Notes: generated by a model not told the origin, from the sequence alone. 64,000 bases of DNA from Bacteroidota bacterium (GCA_017303905.1 JAFLBH010000001.1:1651809-1715808), one strand, 5' to 3'. Shown: positions 33,909 to 43,343, counted from the first letter of the stretch. Numbers and translations are program-made.

Positions 33909-34411
33909 TGGCTAAAACAAAAATATTAGATCACACACAAATCAGCCGTAAGTTAAACCGCATGGCTTATGAAGTCTATGAAAAAAATTACGGCGAAAAG
34001 GAAATTTTGTTGGTTGGTATTGATGGTAATGGATATAAAGTAGCGCAACGTTTGCAAGAGATTCTTGCGAAAATTTCCAATATCAAAATTAAACTCTCTA
34101 AAATTAAACTCGATAAAAATGAGCCGTGGACCAGCGAACCTAAGTTGGATTTTTCAGAGAAGGATTACATTAATAAGTCGGTAATTATTGTAGATGATGT
34201 TTTAAATAGCGGGAAGACGGTTATGTACGCTATTAAGCCGTTTTTAGATTCGTCTGTTAAACGATTAAATGTTTTAGTGTTAGTGGATAGAAGTCATTCA
34301 CGTTATCCAGTAAAGGCAGATTTTGTGGGAATGTCACTATCAACAACTATGCAAGAGCACATCGAAGCTGATTTCTCAAAAAAAGGTAACGAAGCTGTTT
34401 ATCTCATTTAA
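33908..34411 (+). CDS. PyrR-like phosphoribosyltransferase-family protein
   Basis: A 167-residue type I phosphoribosyltransferase. The PRPP-binding motif is VIIVDDVLNSGKTVMYAI (about residues 94-111). The rest looks like PyrR-type proteins (LNRMAYEVYEKNYGEKEILL, VLVLVDRSHSRYPVKADFVG). PyrR-like proteins regulate pyrimidine genes or act as weak uracil phosphoribosyltransferases; there are no pyr genes here, so the role is open. The start overlaps the dapA stop by one base. Confidence 0.85.
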   Translation: MAKTKILDHTQISRKLNRMAYEVYEKNYGEKEILLVGIDGNGYKVAQRLQEILAKISNIKIKLSKIKLDKNEPWTSEPKLDFSEKDYINKSVIIVDDVLNSGKTVMYAIKPFLDSSVKRLNVLVLVDRSHSRYPVKADFVGMSLSTTMQEHIEADFSKKGNEAVYLI

Positions 34412-34414
34412 CTA

Positions 34415-35644
34415 TTGGCCAATAAAAAAATTCATATTTCCAACACTTCAAAAACCGTTAAGGATTTAAAACTTAATGCGCTGTTGGAAATTACAAAGGC
34501 CATCAATAACAATCTTTCTACTTCTCAGTTACTCGATCTTTACCAGGATATCTTAGAAAACCGACTCAAGGTAGGGAAACTTGTCCTTTTTAGTTTTGAT
34601 AAGGAGTGGACCTGTATTCTAAAGTATGGTATCAGTAAAGAGTTTAATCACATCAAGTTCGAAAACGAGTTACTTGAGATCAAAGAAATTGAGTCTATCA
34701 GTTTTACAAAAGGAAACTTAAGTAAGAGTTTTGAAATTGTAATCCCGGTTTATCATAAGCAAATTCCGTTGGCTTATGTTTTATTAGGGGATGTGAATGA
34801 GCAAAAGCTCGAGTTGAGTGCAGCCATAAAACATTTGCCCTACATTCAAACACTCACCAATATTATTGTTGTATCTATTGAAAATAAAAAACTGTATCGG
34901 CAAACTATTCAGCGTGCACAGATTCAAAAAGAATTGGAATTAGCGCAAACGATGCAGCAAATGTTGTTCCCGGATAAATTACCTAATACGGAGTCATTAA
35001 AAGCGGCGGCTAAATACATTCCACATCAACAAGTGAGTGGCGATTATTACGATTTCATTCAATTAAACCTACATGAATTTATGTTTTGTGTAGCAGATGT
35101 ATCGGGTAAAGGAATCGCGGCAGCTTTATTGATGAGTAATATTCAGGCAACCTTTCATAGTTTGGTGAATTACACACACAACTTAAAGGATATTATTATT
35201 GAATTGAATAAAAGGGTTTGGCATAATGCAAAAGGAGAAAAATTTGTCTCCATGTTTTTGGGAAAAATAAACACAAAGAGTAAACAGCTCACTTATATTA
35301 ATGCGGGTCATAATCCCCCGATGTTGTTTAACTCAGGTAAAGTTTCAAACTTGGCTAAGGGATGCACTTTGTTAGGGATTAGTGAAACCATACCGCAAAT
35401 TGAAGTTGAGATTTTAGACATTCCTCAAGCATATACTTTGTTTTGTTTCACAGACGGACTCACCGATACCTTAAATGATGCCGGTGATTATTTAACAGAA
35501 ACCAGTGTGCAGAAATTAATAAGTAAAAATCTCAAATCAGATCCTTCCTTTATTAATGATACAGTAATGTATTATGCGGAAGAATTTAAAGGCGAGAATT
35601 TATTTGTGGATGATATCGCTTTACTAACCATTAAATGCGGTTAG
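34415..35644 (+). CDS. SpoIIE/RsbU-type PP2C serine phosphatase with GAF-like sensor region
   Basis: A 409-residue protein starting at TTG (34415), 3 bases after the previous gene. The N-terminal half (about 20-165) looks like a GAF-type sensor. Residues about 175-200 form a coiled linker (ELELAQTMQQMLFPDKLP), and the C-terminal half is a PP2C phosphatase: VSGDYYDFI, VADVSGKGIAAALLMSN, YINAGHNPPML, LFCFTDGLTD, ENLFVDDIALL. Such proteins usually dephosphorylate anti-sigma-factor antagonists; no partner gene is adjacent. Its 3' end overlaps the convergent ligase gene by 14 bases. Confidence 0.88.
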   Translation: MANKKIHISNTSKTVKDLKLNALLEITKAINNNLSTSQLLDLYQDILENRLKVGKLVLFSFDKEWTCILKYGISKEFNHIKFENELLEIKEIESISFTKGNLSKSFEIVIPVYHKQIPLAYVLLGDVNEQKLELSAAIKHLPYIQTLTNIIVVSIENKKLYRQTIQRAQIQKELELAQTMQQMLFPDKLPNTESLKAAAKYIPHQQVSGDYYDFIQLNLHEFMFCVADVSGKGIAAALLMSNIQATFHSLVNYTHNLKDIIIELNKRVWHNAKGEKFVSMFLGKINTKSKQLTYINAGHNPPMLFNSGKVSNLAKGCTLLGISETIPQIEVEILDIPQAYTLFCFTDGLTDTLNDAGDYLTETSVQKLISKNLKSDPSFINDTVMYYAEEFKGENLFVDDIALLTIKCG

Positions 35645-37097
35645 TTTCTGTATTACTCTCGGTATGCTCACCATTTCGGTGATACACATCAATACAAACC
35701 AAAATAGCCATAAAGCCCCAGAAAGGCACAGATAATTTATCGGTATCGAGGAAGTTATTTAAAAATCCGTGAACGAAGTAGGTGAAGATTCCAAGGAAAA
35801 CACCAATGGTAATTGCTTTTATGTTTTTATCTTTTACGGTGTAGACTAAACGATAGCCCATAAACATGGTTGAAAACAACATGCTTACTACAATTAATAA
35901 TCCTAAAACACCTTGTTCGGTTAACGGACCTAAATACTCGCTATGCGCATTACCATTTGTTCCAAAGTTGGTACTGATAATCGTTCGTTCGCTGCTTTTT
36001 TGATACGGCGCGTAGTTAAACATATACGTGCCGGGTCCCCAACCGAAATATGGTTTTTCATAAAACATTCGCATCGCACAACTCCAACGATTGATGCGCT
36101 CAAGGTTTGAAGCATCTGTTGAAATGTTCGTCATGGACGAAATGTTTTTTGAAAGATCGCCCTCTGAATCAGTGTTGTTTCTTCCTAAGGCAATGAAAAT
36201 TTCTTCCTGAAAGGAAAAGAATAAAACGGTAAGCGTAATTGTTGTAATTAAAAGTGTTCTGAATTTAATACGAAGCATTAATGTGATAAATACACCGGTT
36301 GCTGCAACAAGACTTAACCATCCTGCGCGAGCAAATGAAAGTATAATAGCCAAAACAAAAATGCTAACTAAAGCGGCATAAAGCATGCGCATTAAATTAC
36401 TGGTGTTTTTTTGAAACAACATGGCAATGATAACCGGTATGTACATCGCTAATGCAGCGCCATAGGCTGTGTGATCATTGTAAAAAGGAGAAACAATCCA
36501 ATCGGCAATTTTATCGTCAAAATTAAATGCGGCATGTTGGTAGATGGTAATTAAACAAACAATTGCCAATGGAATTGCATAAGCAAGAATAAATGAACGG
36601 ATGTTATTTTTGTTTTTTAATAATTGCGTACCTACAAAATAACAACTGAACACAAACCACAAGCGCGCAATCAAGTATTTTAAGGATACAGTAAAGTCAA
36701 CACTGCTTAGTGTAGTAATAAACATCCATAAAAGCTGGATGAAAATTAAAATGGTAATGGGATGCTTTAGGATATTTCTCGGTGTGATTTTATACATCAG
36801 CTCATTGAGTAAATAAATCACCATTAATCCCGCCATTAAAGGTTCGGTTGGTAAACTTAAATCGATGCCTTCCGATAAGCCAAGGTTTTTTAAAGTAACA
36901 GCTAAGGGTGTGCAAAACACCATCAAGTAAACAACCCGCTCAATATTAAAAATAGCCCAGTAAAAAATGAGAATCGCGATAGGCAAAAGATTAAAGGCAT
37001 AGAACATATCGCGTTTAAAGAGCAATACGTAGCTGTTACCTAATATGTAGGTTAAAATAAGTGCGTAGAATACGGTTATTTTACTCAGTTTAATCAA
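35631..37097 (-). CDS. O-antigen ligase/polymerase family membrane protein
   Basis: A 488-residue protein with about 11-12 membrane segments. The large loop has the Wzy_C/WaaL-like features GWGPGTYMFNYAPYQ and NAHSEYLGPLTEQGVLGL, including the conserved His-Ser-Glu. It would join or polymerise surface polysaccharide in the inner membrane. It is the last gene of a minus-strand polysaccharide operon (flippase, two Wzz, ligase) and overlaps the upstream Wzz gene by 8 bases. Ligase and polymerase cannot be told apart from sequence alone. Confidence 0.85.
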   Translation of the reverse strand: MIKLSKITVFYALILTYILGNSYVLLFKRDMFYAFNLLPIAILIFYWAIFNIERVVYLMVFCTPLAVTLKNLGLSEGIDLSLPTEPLMAGLMVIYLLNELMYKITPRNILKHPITILIFIQLLWMFITTLSSVDFTVSLKYLIARLWFVFSCYFVGTQLLKNKNNIRSFILAYAIPLAIVCLITIYQHAAFNFDDKIADWIVSPFYNDHTAYGAALAMYIPVIIAMLFQKNTSNLMRMLYAALVSIFVLAIILSFARAGWLSLVAATGVFITLMLRIKFRTLLITTITLTVLFFSFQEEIFIALGRNNTDSEGDLSKNISSMTNISTDASNLERINRWSCAMRMFYEKPYFGWGPGTYMFNYAPYQKSSERTIISTNFGTNGNAHSEYLGPLTEQGVLGLLIVVSMLFSTMFMGYRLVYTVKDKNIKAITIGVFLGIFTYFVHGFLNNFLDTDKLSVPFWGFMAILVCIDVYHRNGEHTESNTETNRI

Positions 37098-38016
37098 CTT
37101 TTCGAACCGACTTGTTAGTTAAGATGAAGAATAAGCAAGCCAATGCGAACGCGGATAAAGTAGAAATGGTAACGATAATCCATCTCACCGGAAAATATTT
37201 TTTATCAGGTAAATTTGGCTTCGATACAATGTTTGTGAAACTGATGTCGCTATTGTAGTCAAATAAATAACGGTCGTATTGATCAATGAAATCGGTAATT
37301 GTTTTGGCTTGTCCGGTGTAAACTGACCAAAGTTTATTTATTTCAACATTTTTAGTTTTAATACCTTCATAAGTTGTCTTTTGTGATTCGGTTAATGACT
37401 TATCATTATAAAGTTTTTTACTTAAATATTTAGCTTGCGCTTCTACATCTATAATGTCATATTTCGTTCTTAATTCATTAATTTGATAATTGATAGAGTC
37501 AATGTTTTTGCTTTCGCGTGAGATAGCTTTTTGTGAGTTTTTAATGTATTCGCCTAAACGTTCACGTTTAAGTTCCATAATGAATTTATTAGTCTCATCA
37601 ATCATGCCCTGAGCCACTTTCTGCGCCATTTCCGGTGATTCATCTCGGACCGTAATTTCTATAGATTCGTAAAGAGTAGGGCTGATGCTCACATTCGATT
37701 TGAAATAGAAATCAAAAAGACTCTTAGCTTCTTTATAATTCGGATCGATGTCGTAATGTTTATATAAATCGAAATTTTTAGCCACTCTGTTTTTTACTTC
37801 TTCCGAATTGAAATACTGCAATAACTGTTCAGTGTTTGATTCTTCTGAACTCGGACTTAAGTTAACAGGAAACACAACCGCAGTTGATTTAAACTTAGGT
37901 TTAATGATAAATGAAGCTGCTACCGATGCAACAATGGCAAGAAGGGTGACAATGATGATGGCTTTTTTATTTTTAAATAAAACAGCGATCAATTCTTTAG
38001 TATTGAAATTTTCCAC
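37090..38016 (-). CDS. Wzz-type chain-length determinant protein (second)
   Basis: A 308-residue protein with the Wzz topology: a membrane segment at about 17-35 (AIIIVTLLAIVASVAASFII), a long periplasmic helical region with coiled coil (about 150-215), and a C-terminal membrane segment near 280-300 preceded by a Pro-rich part (SKPNLPDKKYFPVRW). It controls polysaccharide chain length. No C-terminal tyrosine-kinase domain is present. It sits between the other Wzz gene and the ligase, which it overlaps by 8 bases. Confidence 0.87.
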   Translation of the reverse strand: MENFNTKELIAVLFKNKKAIIIVTLLAIVASVAASFIIKPKFKSTAVVFPVNLSPSSEESNTEQLLQYFNSEEVKNRVAKNFDLYKHYDIDPNYKEAKSLFDFYFKSNVSISPTLYESIEITVRDESPEMAQKVAQGMIDETNKFIMELKRERLGEYIKNSQKAISRESKNIDSINYQINELRTKYDIIDVEAQAKYLSKKLYNDKSLTESQKTTYEGIKTKNVEINKLWSVYTGQAKTITDFIDQYDRYLFDYNSDISFTNIVSKPNLPDKKYFPVRWIIVTISTLSAFALACLFFILTNKSVRKVD

Positions 38017-38020
38017 GGTA

Positions 38021-39034
38021 TTAAGAATTAATTTTATGAATAACAGATTTGTACTTATCTCCTAATGCTAAAACAACAATTGTTAAGAAGAAGGTAGAAA
38101 GCGTAGAGAGTAAAATAATTAACCATCTCACAGGTCTTGCTTTATACTCGTTTGGCGTCGCTTTATCAACTACAAATTTAAATGGAAGTGATTTGTTTAA
38201 GTTTACGTTCGCTTCATCGTATTTAGCTTTTATAACCGGAAATTTAAAACGGTATTTTCTTAAATTTTCACTGATTTGATTATAGGCCCCTCCAAATTTT
38301 TTCAAAACATTCAATTTCTCTTCCAATAATTTCGCTCCCGTTGAATTTCCTTTTTCTAAGGCTTTGGCATAACTTTTCGTGTATGCCTCTACGTCGTTTT
38401 TATAATCAAGCACACCAAGCTGACGAAGTGTTTGCAGGCTATCCTCTAATTCGTTCATGCGAGAGACGGTATTTTCATATTCTTCTTTAATCACAGCATA
38501 AGCTTTTTTCGCCACTTCACGCGTCATGTTATCTTTAATTGAATCTACATAATCCGTAATGGTATTAGCAACTTCTGCCGCGCCATTAGCGGTATAATCA
38601 TACACTTCAATTTTTAGAGAATTAAAATCGGTACGCTTGTAACGAACCATGTTCTCCCATTTAAGTTTTAGATAGTGTTCAGCATATTTGTCTTTTTCAA
38701 TTTTCCAACGCTGCCAGAGATTATGTTTTTCTGCCACCAGTTTTTTTAATTGGTCCGAATTAAGAATCTGTAATAATTTTTCCGCGTCATCTTCATCACC
38801 AATCTGCATATAATCTTCCTGATTACCTATGTTTTGTTCAATAAGTAATTTTGATACAGAGAAACTGCGAGTGGGAAAAATAGTGGCTACCGATTTATAC
38901 TGTGGCGCCAGTAAGAAAGCAACCGTGGTTGAAAGTATAAAAGCCGCGATAGAAGCAATCATAATAGGCTTACGCCATTTAATGATTTTGATCAAAAGCT
39001 GCTCTGATGAATTATTAATGTCTGCCTGATTCAC
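38021..39034 (-). CDS. Wzz-type chain-length determinant protein (first)
   Basis: A 337-residue Wzz-domain protein with membrane segments near 22-40 (IASIAAFILSTTVAFLL) and 307-330, and a central coiled coil (about 160-245). The Pro-rich motif before the last segment is TPNEYKARPVRWLII. It is a diverged paralogue of the next gene. Two Wzz genes side by side could form a mixed complex or set two chain lengths. It lies directly after the flippase with no gap. Confidence 0.87.
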   Translation of the reverse strand: MNQADINNSSEQLLIKIIKWRKPIMIASIAAFILSTTVAFLLAPQYKSVATIFPTRSFSVSKLLIEQNIGNQEDYMQIGDEDDAEKLLQILNSDQLKKLVAEKHNLWQRWKIEKDKYAEHYLKLKWENMVRYKRTDFNSLKIEVYDYTANGAAEVANTITDYVDSIKDNMTREVAKKAYAVIKEEYENTVSRMNELEDSLQTLRQLGVLDYKNDVEAYTKSYAKALEKGNSTGAKLLEEKLNVLKKFGGAYNQISENLRKYRFKFPVIKAKYDEANVNLNKSLPFKFVVDKATPNEYKARPVRWLIILLSTLSTFFLTIVVLALGDKYKSVIHKINS

Positions 39035-40474
39035 TTATTTGTATTTTATAAAACGTAATACTGATTTGATATTGATAATTCCTGTTACAAAGGCCCAAAG
39101 TCCTGATGCAGCCACCATGATGGCGAAATTAAGCATCCATTGTTTGGTAAGGTGTAGAGAAAGATAATTTATACATGCTACCCCAAATATAAAGAAAACT
39201 AGGGCAATAAGTAAGCGTTTATTGGTTTTAAACTTGAAGATTTTTACGGCTATAAACACCTGAATAAGAGCAGTCATAAACTGTGTTGTAACACTGGCAA
39301 TCGCACTCCCAAAGGCGTGAAACTGAGGGATTAAAATCACATTTAAAATCACGTTAATTAAAATGCCACAAATGGCCATGATATTCATTTGTTTTAAGTT
39401 TCCGTTGGCAGTTAAGAGCGTTCCAAAAATATAGGAAATGGAACTTGCTGTAAAACAAAACATTAAAGTGCTGAATACCGGAGCCGAATCGGTGCTTTTA
39501 TTAATAAGAAGGCATAACTCGTTGCTGTAAAAGGCGCATCCCATGGATACGATAATAGCAGGAGTAATTAAGAGTGAAAAAGATAGTTTTACTAAATTCT
39601 GGACGTCTTCTTTAAACTCCAGCATTCGGCTGAATATCGGGAGTAATTGTGTTGCGAATAAAAAACCAATCATCATAGCCGCTTCCAATAAACGAAAACC
39701 TTTAGCATAAATGCCGGCTTCAGATGCTCCTACGCCCGCAGGTAACATCCTTTCTATCATTACCGAATCAATTCGATTATAAAAGGTTTGCAATAATACT
39801 AAGATGGCGAATGGAAAACTTTTCTTCAGCATCATGTAGCTGAAACGCCAATTCCAGGTTAATTTAAACGTGTGTGTTTCTTTTAAAACAATCCAAAATG
39901 TAATGAGTGCCGTTAAACCATAACCAATGGTTTGCGCATATACATAATTCATGATGTCAACTTCCAGACCAAACCAATGCCAGAATAAAGCAAAGCAAAT
40001 CAAAATCATGATTAAGCGATCCAATACCGACACAATACTGTCGGTTTTGAATAGGTGTAGGCCTTGTAAATTCGAGCGCAAATACAATATAAAGCTGATG
40101 AAAAATTGATTGATACAAAGGATTAAAAGGAGTTTCATGTAACGTGCATCATAGCCAACGATATAGGCGCAGAGCATGGTTAACATTATGTAAATTATTC
40201 CTAATACAAATTTCAGTGACAATAAGCTGCTGAAGTGTTTACTTAACAAATGATTGTTTTGTGCAATGTTTTTGTTGTTGAAATTGGTTAACCCAAAATC
40301 AAGAAAAATGGTAAGTAAAAAAGAAAACATAAACAGCGCCGAGTATTCTCCGTAATGCGCATTCCCAACCTGATATTGAACACCCGGATCGATAATTAAA
40401 ATCCAAAATGGCTTAATAAGCAAGTTGAGAATAATTAGCAGGGCTAAATTGAGTATGAACTTCCTTTGCTGCAT
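39035..40474 (-). CDS. Polysaccharide flippase (Wzx/MATE-like family)
   Basis: A 479-residue protein with about 12-14 membrane segments and no large soluble domain, typical of oligosaccharide flippases that move lipid-linked repeat units across the inner membrane. Recognisable parts: FSFLLTIFLDFGLTNFNNKNIA near the N-terminus and MMIGFLFATQLLPIFSRML in the middle. I start at ATG 40474 (MQQRKFILN). The frame extends six codons to a TTG at 40492, but that TTG is part of a TATCTTTG promoter element and cannot lie in the message. It is the first gene of the operon. Confidence 0.85.
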   Translation of the reverse strand: MQQRKFILNLALLIILNLLIKPFWILIIDPGVQYQVGNAHYGEYSALFMFSFLLTIFLDFGLTNFNNKNIAQNNHLLSKHFSSLLSLKFVLGIIYIMLTMLCAYIVGYDARYMKLLLILCINQFFISFILYLRSNLQGLHLFKTDSIVSVLDRLIMILICFALFWHWFGLEVDIMNYVYAQTIGYGLTALITFWIVLKETHTFKLTWNWRFSYMMLKKSFPFAILVLLQTFYNRIDSVMIERMLPAGVGASEAGIYAKGFRLLEAAMMIGFLFATQLLPIFSRMLEFKEDVQNLVKLSFSLLITPAIIVSMGCAFYSNELCLLINKSTDSAPVFSTLMFCFTASSISYIFGTLLTANGNLKQMNIMAICGILINVILNVILIPQFHAFGSAIASVTTQFMTALIQVFIAVKIFKFKTNKRLLIALVFFIFGVACINYLSLHLTKQWMLNFAIMVAASGLWAFVTGIINIKSVLRFIKYK

Positions 40475-40489
40475 TTTTTTACAGGATGT

Positions 40490-40497
40490 CAAAGATA
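40490..40497 (-). promoter_or_regulatory. -7 element for the polysaccharide operon
   Basis: TATCTTTG on the minus strand is an exact match. The predicted transcript start (about 40485) lies 11 bases before ATG 40474 and excludes the upstream TTG. Confidence 0.5.
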
Positions 40498-40530
40498 ACT
40501 TTTTTTTGCTCTTTTTTACCCTTTTTTTGA

Positions 40531-40538
40531 TAGCTTTG
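40531..40538 (+). promoter_or_regulatory. -7 element for the glycosyltransferase gene
   Basis: TAGCTTTG is an exact match with a TTTG 22 bases upstream (40505-40508). It is followed by 4 bases and then the GTG start, so the message is probably leaderless. Confidence 0.5.
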
Positions 40539-40542
40539 CCAA

Positions 40543-41670
40543 GTGCAAATAGCTGTAAATACGCGACTTTTAATTAAAAACAGGTTAGAGGGAATGGGAT
40601 GGTTTTCTTATCAAACCTTAAAACGTATAACAACTAAGCATTCTAACGTGCATTTTGTCTTTTTATTTGATCGTCCATTTGACTCCGAATTTCTTTTTAG
40701 CGATAACATTACACCAATCATTATTGGTCCTCAGGCGCGTCATCCGTTTTTATATTACGCCTGGTTTGAGTTTTCGGTAAAGAATACACTTAATAGCTTA
40801 AAACCCGATTTGTTTCTATCGCCTGATGGTTTTTTAAGTTTAGGTGCCAAATGCAAACAATTACCGGTGATTCACGACATCAATTTTTTACATAATCCGC
40901 AAGACGTAAAACTATTAACACGCCGTTACTATAATTATTTTTTTCCTCGCTTTGCAAAAAAGGCAACCCGAATTGCAACGGTTTCAGAGTATAGTAAAAA
41001 AGATATCGCAGACAATTATAAAATCAATCCGGATAAAATTGATGTGGTTTACAACGGAATTAATTCAGATTTTAAATCGGTTAATGAAGAAATTAAAAAG
41101 CAAACAAAGTCGAAATTTTCGAAGGGTTGCGATTATTTTTTGTTTGTTGGTTCATTACATCCCCGTAAAAATATCTCACGTTTAATCGAAGCTTTTGGTG
41201 CCTTCAAAAAAGAATCAAATTCTGGAATCAAATTACTTTTAGCAGGACCGCAATATTGGGGCATGAGTGAAATCTATAAATCCATTGATGCGCTGGCCTG
41301 TAAAGAAGATATAATTTTTACGAATCGTTTAAGCAATGAAGATTTGGCAAACGTGATGGCATCAGCTTTAGCTTTAACATTCGTTCCATATTTTGAAGGC
41401 TTTGGTATTCCGTTAGTAGAGGCGATGCAAAGCGAAATTCCAATCATAACAAGTAATGTAACCAGCTTGCCCGAAATCGCAGGAGACGCGGCCATTTTTG
41501 TTAATCCGTATGAAGTGAGTGAGATTAAAAATGCCATGCTAAAATTATACGCCGACAAGGCCTTAAGATCAGAATTAATCGAGAAAGGAAAACTGAGAAA
41601 AGATTTGTTTTCCTGGGATAAATCGGCTGATTTGTTATGGCAATCTATCGAAAAGGCAACGAATGCCTAA
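40543..41670 (+). CDS. Family 4-type glycosyltransferase (GT-B fold)
   Basis: A 375-residue glycosyltransferase starting at GTG (MQIAVNTRLL). The C-terminal donor-binding half is clear: FVGSLHPRKNISRLIEAF, LLLAGPQYWG, and PYFEGFGIPLVEAMQSEIP with the E-x7-E pair, then TSLPEIAGDAAIFVNP. It would add a sugar to a lipid-linked or surface glycan. It is divergent from the flippase operon and fits that cluster. The last 4 bases overlap the 3' end of the convergent lpxD-like gene. Confidence 0.92.
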   Translation: MQIAVNTRLLIKNRLEGMGWFSYQTLKRITTKHSNVHFVFLFDRPFDSEFLFSDNITPIIIGPQARHPFLYYAWFEFSVKNTLNSLKPDLFLSPDGFLSLGAKCKQLPVIHDINFLHNPQDVKLLTRRYYNYFFPRFAKKATRIATVSEYSKKDIADNYKINPDKIDVVYNGINSDFKSVNEEIKKQTKSKFSKGCDYFLFVGSLHPRKNISRLIEAFGAFKKESNSGIKLLLAGPQYWGMSEIYKSIDALACKEDIIFTNRLSNEDLANVMASALALTFVPYFEGFGIPLVEAMQSEIPIITSNVTSLPEIAGDAAIFVNPYEVSEIKNAMLKLYADKALRSELIEKGKLRKDLFSWDKSADLLWQSIEKATNA

Positions 41671-42605
41671 TCGTTTTTATCGTAAAGTTTTTTGATAAGG
41701 TCGGGCAACTGTTTCGTTGCAAATAATTCGCGCATTTTCTCTTTTGCTTTTCCGGCCGGTGTACCAAAATACGTTTGTCCTGCACTTACATTTTCACCCA
41801 ATCCTGATTGAGCTAAAATAACGGCACCATCTTCTATAGTTATACCGCTGGAGATGCCGACTTGTCCCCACATGGTGACTTTATTTCCAATCGTACAGGC
41901 ACCCGCAATACCGACTTGAGCAGCAAATAAACACATTTCTCCAATGGTGGTATCATGTCCAACATGCACTTGATTGTCCAGAATACTTCCTTTCCCAATA
42001 ATAGTATCTGAAGTGACTCCTTTGTCGATTGTACAATTGGAGCCAATGTGAACATGGTCTTTTATCAAAACACGCCCAACAGTTTGTAATTGTTCAAATG
42101 CATCACTGCGTTTTTTAAAGTAAAAAGCATGCGAACCAATAGTTGTGTTAGCATGAATGGTAACGTTGTTTCCTATTTCGCATTGATCATAAATAACAAC
42201 ATTAGGATGAAGAACTGTGTTGTCGCCAATGATTACATTATTACCAATAAAGCAACCCGGCATAATGGTAACATGGCTGCCGATTTTAGCAGTCGGACTA
42301 ATGTTTGAGTTAGAGTAGGAGAGAGGATTGAAATGTCTGGTTAAAGTATTAAACGCAGTAAATGGTTCAGGGTGCAGAATCAATGCTTTCCCTGACGGAC
42401 AATCTACTTCTTTATTAATAATAATGGTTGTGGCTGCGCTTGATAATGCTTTATCGTAATATTTCGGATGATCGACAAACACTACATCTCCTGCTTCAAC
42501 ACGGTGTATTTCGTTGAAGCCGGTAATGAGATGCGATTCAGTGCCAATAAATTTAGCTTGAATAATCGCTGCAATTTCTTTTAATGATGTAGGTTTGATT
42601 TTCAT
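41667..42605 (-). CDS. LpxD-like UDP-3-O-acylglucosamine N-acyltransferase
   Basis: A 312-residue left-handed beta-helix acyltransferase. The N-terminal uridine-binding-like domain (SLKEIAAIIQAKFIG, GDVVFVDHPKYYDKAL) precedes about ten hexapeptide turns (IGSHVTIMPGCFIG, IGDNTVLHPNVVIYDQ, VHVGHDTTIGEMCLFA), with the catalytic-type His in VGHDT. It adds the N-linked acyl chain in lipid A synthesis. It is somewhat shorter than classic LpxD (about 340) and is not beside other lpx genes, so it may be a second LpxD for a modified lipid or glycan. Confidence 0.85.
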   Translation of the reverse strand: MKIKPTSLKEIAAIIQAKFIGTESHLITGFNEIHRVEAGDVVFVDHPKYYDKALSSAATTIIINKEVDCPSGKALILHPEPFTAFNTLTRHFNPLSYSNSNISPTAKIGSHVTIMPGCFIGNNVIIGDNTVLHPNVVIYDQCEIGNNVTIHANTTIGSHAFYFKKRSDAFEQLQTVGRVLIKDHVHIGSNCTIDKGVTSDTIIGKGSILDNQVHVGHDTTIGEMCLFAAQVGIAGACTIGNKVTMWGQVGISSGITIEDGAVILAQSGLGENVSAGQTYFGTPAGKAKEKMRELFATKQLPDLIKKLYDKND

Positions 42606-42611
42606 TGAGTC

Positions 42612-43319
42612 TTACACCATTAAATCTTCGTTATAACTGTCATCGCTTGAACCGAAACCTAAGCGTTTACCGGTGCGTAAACTTACACTGCTTGTTTTTT
42701 CCTGCATTTCATTCACAGTTACTTCGCGTACTGCATCAAATGGAGGTGTAAATAAATCAAATGAAATTGCGAATAAAATTAAATCATTGATGATTTCTTT
42801 CAATACTTCTTTGGTTAAGGGACCCTCCGAAAAGGTATTATGTTTTAGACCGATCGGCCCTTTAGCCTCCATGAAAAAACGCATTTCGCGGTTCACGAAA
42901 ATCCTAGCTACTAAGTAGCCCAAATCATTATAACGATTAAAAGTAAATGAATCGGCTAGAAAATTGTAAATATTTATAATGCCGCAATAGGAGTTATATT
43001 CGTTTTGTTTAATGTAACCGGTTTTAAACATGGGATGCGAGCGATCAAACTCGAATACATTTGTGTGCATGTAAAACTCCAGCAAATCACCCGCCACTTT
43101 TAATTGCATAGCTTGTTGATTCACTTCAAAAAAATTCAGTGATACGCGCTTGTCAATTTTTTCCACTTCCGATTTTAAATCGTTATTTATTTCGCGACAT
43201 ACTTCACGCATCATTCCAAATGCATTAATGGTGTTACGAAACACATCCTGTTTCATTACTGATTTTTCTTTCAGTAAATCTATAATCTGCTGACGCTGTT
43301 TGTTGAGTAAGTCGCTCAT
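42612..43319 (-). CDS. Conserved Bacteroidota protein of unknown function
   Basis: A 235-residue soluble protein that I recognise only as a conserved hypothetical of this phylum. It is helix-rich, with a possible coiled coil at 1-75 (LLNKQRQQIIDLLKEKSV), an aromatic middle (LLEFYMHTNVFEF, FNRYNDLGYLVARIFVN), and a segment FDLFTPPFDAVREVTVNEM. There is no signal peptide. It lies between proS (24 bases) and the lpxD-like gene (6 bases) on the same strand, so all three may be one transcript. Confidence 0.75.
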   Translation of the reverse strand: MSDLLNKQRQQIIDLLKEKSVMKQDVFRNTINAFGMMREVCREINNDLKSEVEKIDKRVSLNFFEVNQQAMQLKVAGDLLEFYMHTNVFEFDRSHPMFKTGYIKQNEYNSYCGIINIYNFLADSFTFNRYNDLGYLVARIFVNREMRFFMEAKGPIGLKHNTFSEGPLTKEVLKEIINDLILFAISFDLFTPPFDAVREVTVNEMQEKTSSVSLRTGKRLGFGSSDDSYNEDLMV

Positions 43320-43343
43320 GAAATAAAGATAACAAAAAACAAA

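Noticed and set aside
35631..35644. Convergent 14-base overlap of the phosphatase and ligase genes as a frameshift
   Set aside because: Both C-termini look complete and of normal length; overlapping convergent ends also occur at 41667-41670, and stops abut at 48996/48997.
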